Part shown: one piece after another, positions 63,574 to 64,000 of the stretch
How the letters are laid out: every line of letters starts with the position of its first letter
Numbering within the stretch: the stretch's first letter is position 1
Origin: Nocardia carnea NBRC 14403
GTDB lineage: Bacteria; Actinomycetota; Actinomycetes; Mycobacteriales; Mycobacteriaceae
Direction: 5' to 3'
Assembly: GCF_000308515.1 (NCBI RefSeq)
Contig: NZ_BAFV01000003.1
Coordinates: 119,422 to 183,421, forward strand
Length of the DNA: 64,000 bases
Translations under genes and position numbers: made by a program
The notes under the pieces: generated by a model
Databases searched by the model: none
What the model saw: the letters and a program-made list of their open reading frames with translations, nothing else
What the model was told of the DNA's origin: nothing

Positions 63574-64000
63574 GTGACCGATCCGCTCGCGCCCCTCACC
63601 GAACTGCCCGGCGTCCGGGCCGCCGCCGACAAGGCCCGCGACGCATTGGCCGAGGTGCACCGGCACAAAACCAATCGCCGGGGCTGGCCGACCACCGCGG
63701 CCGAGGCCGCGGTGCGCGCCGCGCGATCCTCGGCGGCACTCGACGGCGGCAGTACCGAACTCCCCGCCGACGGCGCGGTCGCCGACCCGATCCTGGCCGG
63801 TGCGTTACGTGTGGGGCAGGCCCTGGACGGCGATGCACTGCGCAACCTGGTCGGAATCTGGGAGCGGGCGCCGCTGCAGGCGTTGGCCCGGCTGCACCTG
63901 CTGGCCGCCGCGGACATGGTCGACGACGAGGGCGCGCTGGGCCGGCCGCGTGCCCATGGAGGTGCCGCCGAACGCTTGGACGTGCTGGCCCAAACCCTGC
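63574..64000 (+). CDS. Conserved hypothetical protein, 3' end outside the window (Rv3662c-like)
   Basis: 142 codons are present, beginning VTDPLAPLTELPGVRAAADK and running open to the window edge. It is soluble, rich in Ala, Arg and Leu, and helical (ALAEVHRHKTNRRGWPT; ERAPLQALARLHLLAA). No domain is certain from this part; a Fic-like N-terminal helix bundle was considered. Position after dppD and strand match Rv3662c. It lies 58 bases after dppD. Confidence 0.65.
   Translation, partial: MTDPLAPLTELPGVRAAADKARDALAEVHRHKTNRRGWPTTAAEAAVRAARSSAALDGGSTELPADGAVADPILAGALRVGQALDGDALRNLVGIWERAPLQALARLHLLAAADMVDDEGALGRPRAHGGAAERLDVLAQTL

Overview
The window is G+C-rich, gene-dense chromosomal DNA of an actinomycete. 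Gene content and order point to the order Mycobacteriales, with a Nocardia-like organism as my best guess at lower certainty. Two stretches follow the gene order I know from Mycobacterium tuberculosis. About 4.2-28.7 kb corresponds, with insertions, to Rv3708c-Rv3720 (asd, ask, leuA, murT-gatD, recR, ybaB, an SRPBCC protein, a FAD oxidoreductase and a CFA-type methyltransferase). About 39.1-64 kb corresponds to Rv3662c-Rv3683 (metallophosphoesterase, ponA2, whiB4, two ArsA-like ATPases, DUF4177, RidA, MBL hydrolase, crp, nth, thioredoxin, NUDIX, marP, epoxide hydrolase, acs, dppABCD). No phage, insertion sequence, CRISPR array or rRNA was seen; there is one tRNA (Pro, CGG).

Layout. 0.3-4.2 kb: PknK-like Ser/Thr kinase with an NTPase module. 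4.2-7.0 kb: lipid methyltransferase plus FAD oxidoreductase, a pair of the tuberculostearic-acid type. 7.3-9.4 kb: SRPBCC protein, VOC protein, ybaB-recR, then a repeat-rich intergenic stretch. 9.7-12.4 kb: hypothetical gene and gatD-murT (peptidoglycan amidation). 12.5-18.7 kb: amine-oxidase-type flavoprotein, EamA exporter with divergent LysR regulator, and a ParA/MinD-type ATPase with a long repetitive low-complexity N terminus. 18.9-20.8 kb: leuA with a short leucine leader peptide. 21.2-26.3 kb: TauE-type permease, cholesterol-oxidase-like flavoprotein, a voltage-sensor-like membrane protein without a pore, SRPBCC, DUF1918 and a DHFR-family protein. 26.4-28.7 kb: ask-asd.

28.8-38.9 kb is the accessory block between the two conserved stretches: a serine beta-lactamase-like protein, about 0.9 kb holding only small ORFs and strong hairpins, a likely operon (acidic-tailed secreted protein, histidine kinase with an apparent frameshift, response regulator, SLC13 permease, glycerate kinase), and a flavin monooxygenase/TetR pair sharing three operator-like repeats. 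It ends at tRNA-Pro.

How genes work together. Cell envelope: murT-gatD amidate lipid II, ponA2 polymerises and cross-links peptidoglycan, and marP is an envelope protease linked to acid resistance. Redox and cAMP control: whiB4 and crp lie close together, and a CRP-like site sits at the whiB4 promoter. Amino acids: leuA is probably controlled by ribosome-mediated attenuation, ask-asd feed the aspartate pathway, and dppABCD import peptides. Many starts have a TANNNT -10 element 6-8 nt upstream of ATG/GTG and no Shine-Dalgarno sequence, so leaderless transcripts look common here. Orthology statements rest on recalled gene order and visible motifs; no database search was possible.
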